The notes beneath the pieces are model-generated. The model did not search any database, was not told the origin of the DNA, and saw only the letters and a list, made by a program, of their open reading frames with translations. Of a stretch of DNA of 64,000 nt, positions 63,615 to 64,000 are shown one piece after another (positions within the stretch are counted from its first letter, which is position 1; the number at the start of each line of letters is the position of its first letter). A program made the position numbers and the translations under genes. The stretch comes from an uncultured Prevotellaceae bacterium (GTDB taxonomy: Bacteria; Bacteroidota; Bacteroidia; Bacteroidales; Bacteroidaceae), in contig CACYPF010000004.1 in assembly GCA_902776195.1 (NCBI GenBank), forward strand, positions 62,001 through 126,000, in the 5' to 3' direction.

Positions 63615-63725
63615 AACATAATTTTCAAATCCACAAACTTTTTTGGGAAAAAATTGCACTTTTTTACGAAAAAAGTTGATTTGTATTGTTTGGAGAGACC
63701 CATAATCCCCTAAATAAAGTTAAAA

Positions 63726-64000
63726 TCACCTTAATAATTGTTCAATCTCCCGTTGAGGTAAGATACAAAGAATAGCCTTTCCGTCGGGAGTATAATTCAC
63801 ATTAGAACATGCAAAAAGCTCATTAACAAGATTTTCCATCTCTTCATTATTTAGAATTTGTCCTTGTGGGATAGCCGCATGACGGGCAAGGCTTAAAGCG
63901 AGAGAAGAATGTATGTCATGTAAATCTCCTAATCCTTTCTCAATAGTATCACTGAGCATCTCTTGTATCAACTGCACATAATTCAACCCATCGAGACCTG
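63726..64000 (-). CDS. mutL: DNA mismatch repair protein MutL (C-terminal end only)
   Basis: The C-terminal 91 or so codons of MutL; the frame continues past the window edge (GLDGLNYVQLIQEML), so the apparent internal start is not real. The segment LALSLARHAAIPQGQILNNEEMENLVNELFACSNVNYTPDGKAILCILPQREIEQLL is characteristic of the Bacteroidetes MutL dimerisation domain, and the ACSNVNYTPDG-type motif belongs to its C-terminal end. The function is coupling mismatch recognition to strand processing. The stop is 171 bases upstream of the OmpA start region. Confidence 0.88.
   Translation of the reverse strand, partial: GLDGLNYVQLIQEMLSDTIEKGLGDLHDIHSSLALSLARHAAIPQGQILNNEEMENLVNELFACSNVNYTPDGKAILCILPQREIEQLLR

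Overview
The window looks like a chromosomal segment of a Bacteroidales bacterium, most probably Prevotellaceae. The evidence is a 2459-residue SprA (type IX secretion translocon) next to ruvA, split glycine decarboxylase (gcvPA/gcvPB), an OMP_b-brl-type outer-membrane barrel, an OmpA-family major porin, a DoxX/BT_3928-type protein beside tpiA, DUF1599, DUF4435 and DUF5686 proteins, and about twenty copies of the Bacteroidetes -7 promoter element TAnnTTTG at sensible distances from gene starts. Most genes are ordinary housekeeping or envelope genes. No phage, insertion sequence, rRNA or CRISPR array was seen.

Layout. 1-7.2 kb: the 3' end of an outer-membrane barrel gene, then a three-gene signalling operon (SpoIIE/PP2C phosphatase, LytS-type kinase, LytTR regulator) converging on mscS and dacB. 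7.3-15.4 kb: a seven-gene operon nadB-lplA-gcvT-gcvH-gcvPA-gcvPB-lpdA, which makes the glycine cleavage system together with its own lipoate ligase and E3. 15.4-19.5 kb, minus strand: GH28 pectinase, Fur-family regulator, B3/B4-domain protein and Ddh, with a 457-base gap holding an orphan promoter and two hairpins. 19.6-33.4 kb, plus strand: ruvA-sprA, dxs-trkA-trkH, manA. 33.3-35.2 kb, minus strand: an ABC-type ATPase plus a DUF4435 TOPRIM-like protein, a PARIS/OLD-like candidate defence pair. 35.3-41 kb: DMT transporter, FKBP lipoprotein, glyS, HU-like DNA-binding protein, GlsB, Hsp20 and a small sigma factor. 41-52.5 kb, minus strand: a tightly packed ten-gene operon (AraC, GNAT, ketosynthase, ACP, hotdog dehydratase, MMPL exporter, RetSat/CrtISO-like oxidoreductase, FabG, LolA-like carrier, DUF5686). 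It looks like a compact aryl-polyene-type or specialised-lipid biosynthesis and export cluster. 52.8-60.2 kb: cca, PAP2 phosphatase-barrel, DUF1599, a DoxX-TpiA fused reading frame, SPOR, folE and a small membrane protein. 60.3-64 kb, minus strand: two identical tRNA-Val genes flanking paaK plus ACT, then OmpA and the 3' end of mutL.

Points worth most attention: the ATPase/DUF4435 pair, whose two genes are in the same frame and separated only by four in-frame TAG codons at 9-nt spacing; the in-frame DoxX-triosephosphate isomerase fusion; the ACP/ketosynthase/MMPL cluster, which has no visible chain-length factor or starter enzymes; 7-bp tandem repeats, one inside the LytS kinase coding region (potential on/off switching) and two in promoter regions; two intergenic loci each holding four 22-23-bp repeats; and a bidirectional terminator embedded in two overlapping coding ends.

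Start codons were moved inward where the longest reading frame began at a TTG or GTG lying in or just upstream of a -7 promoter element.
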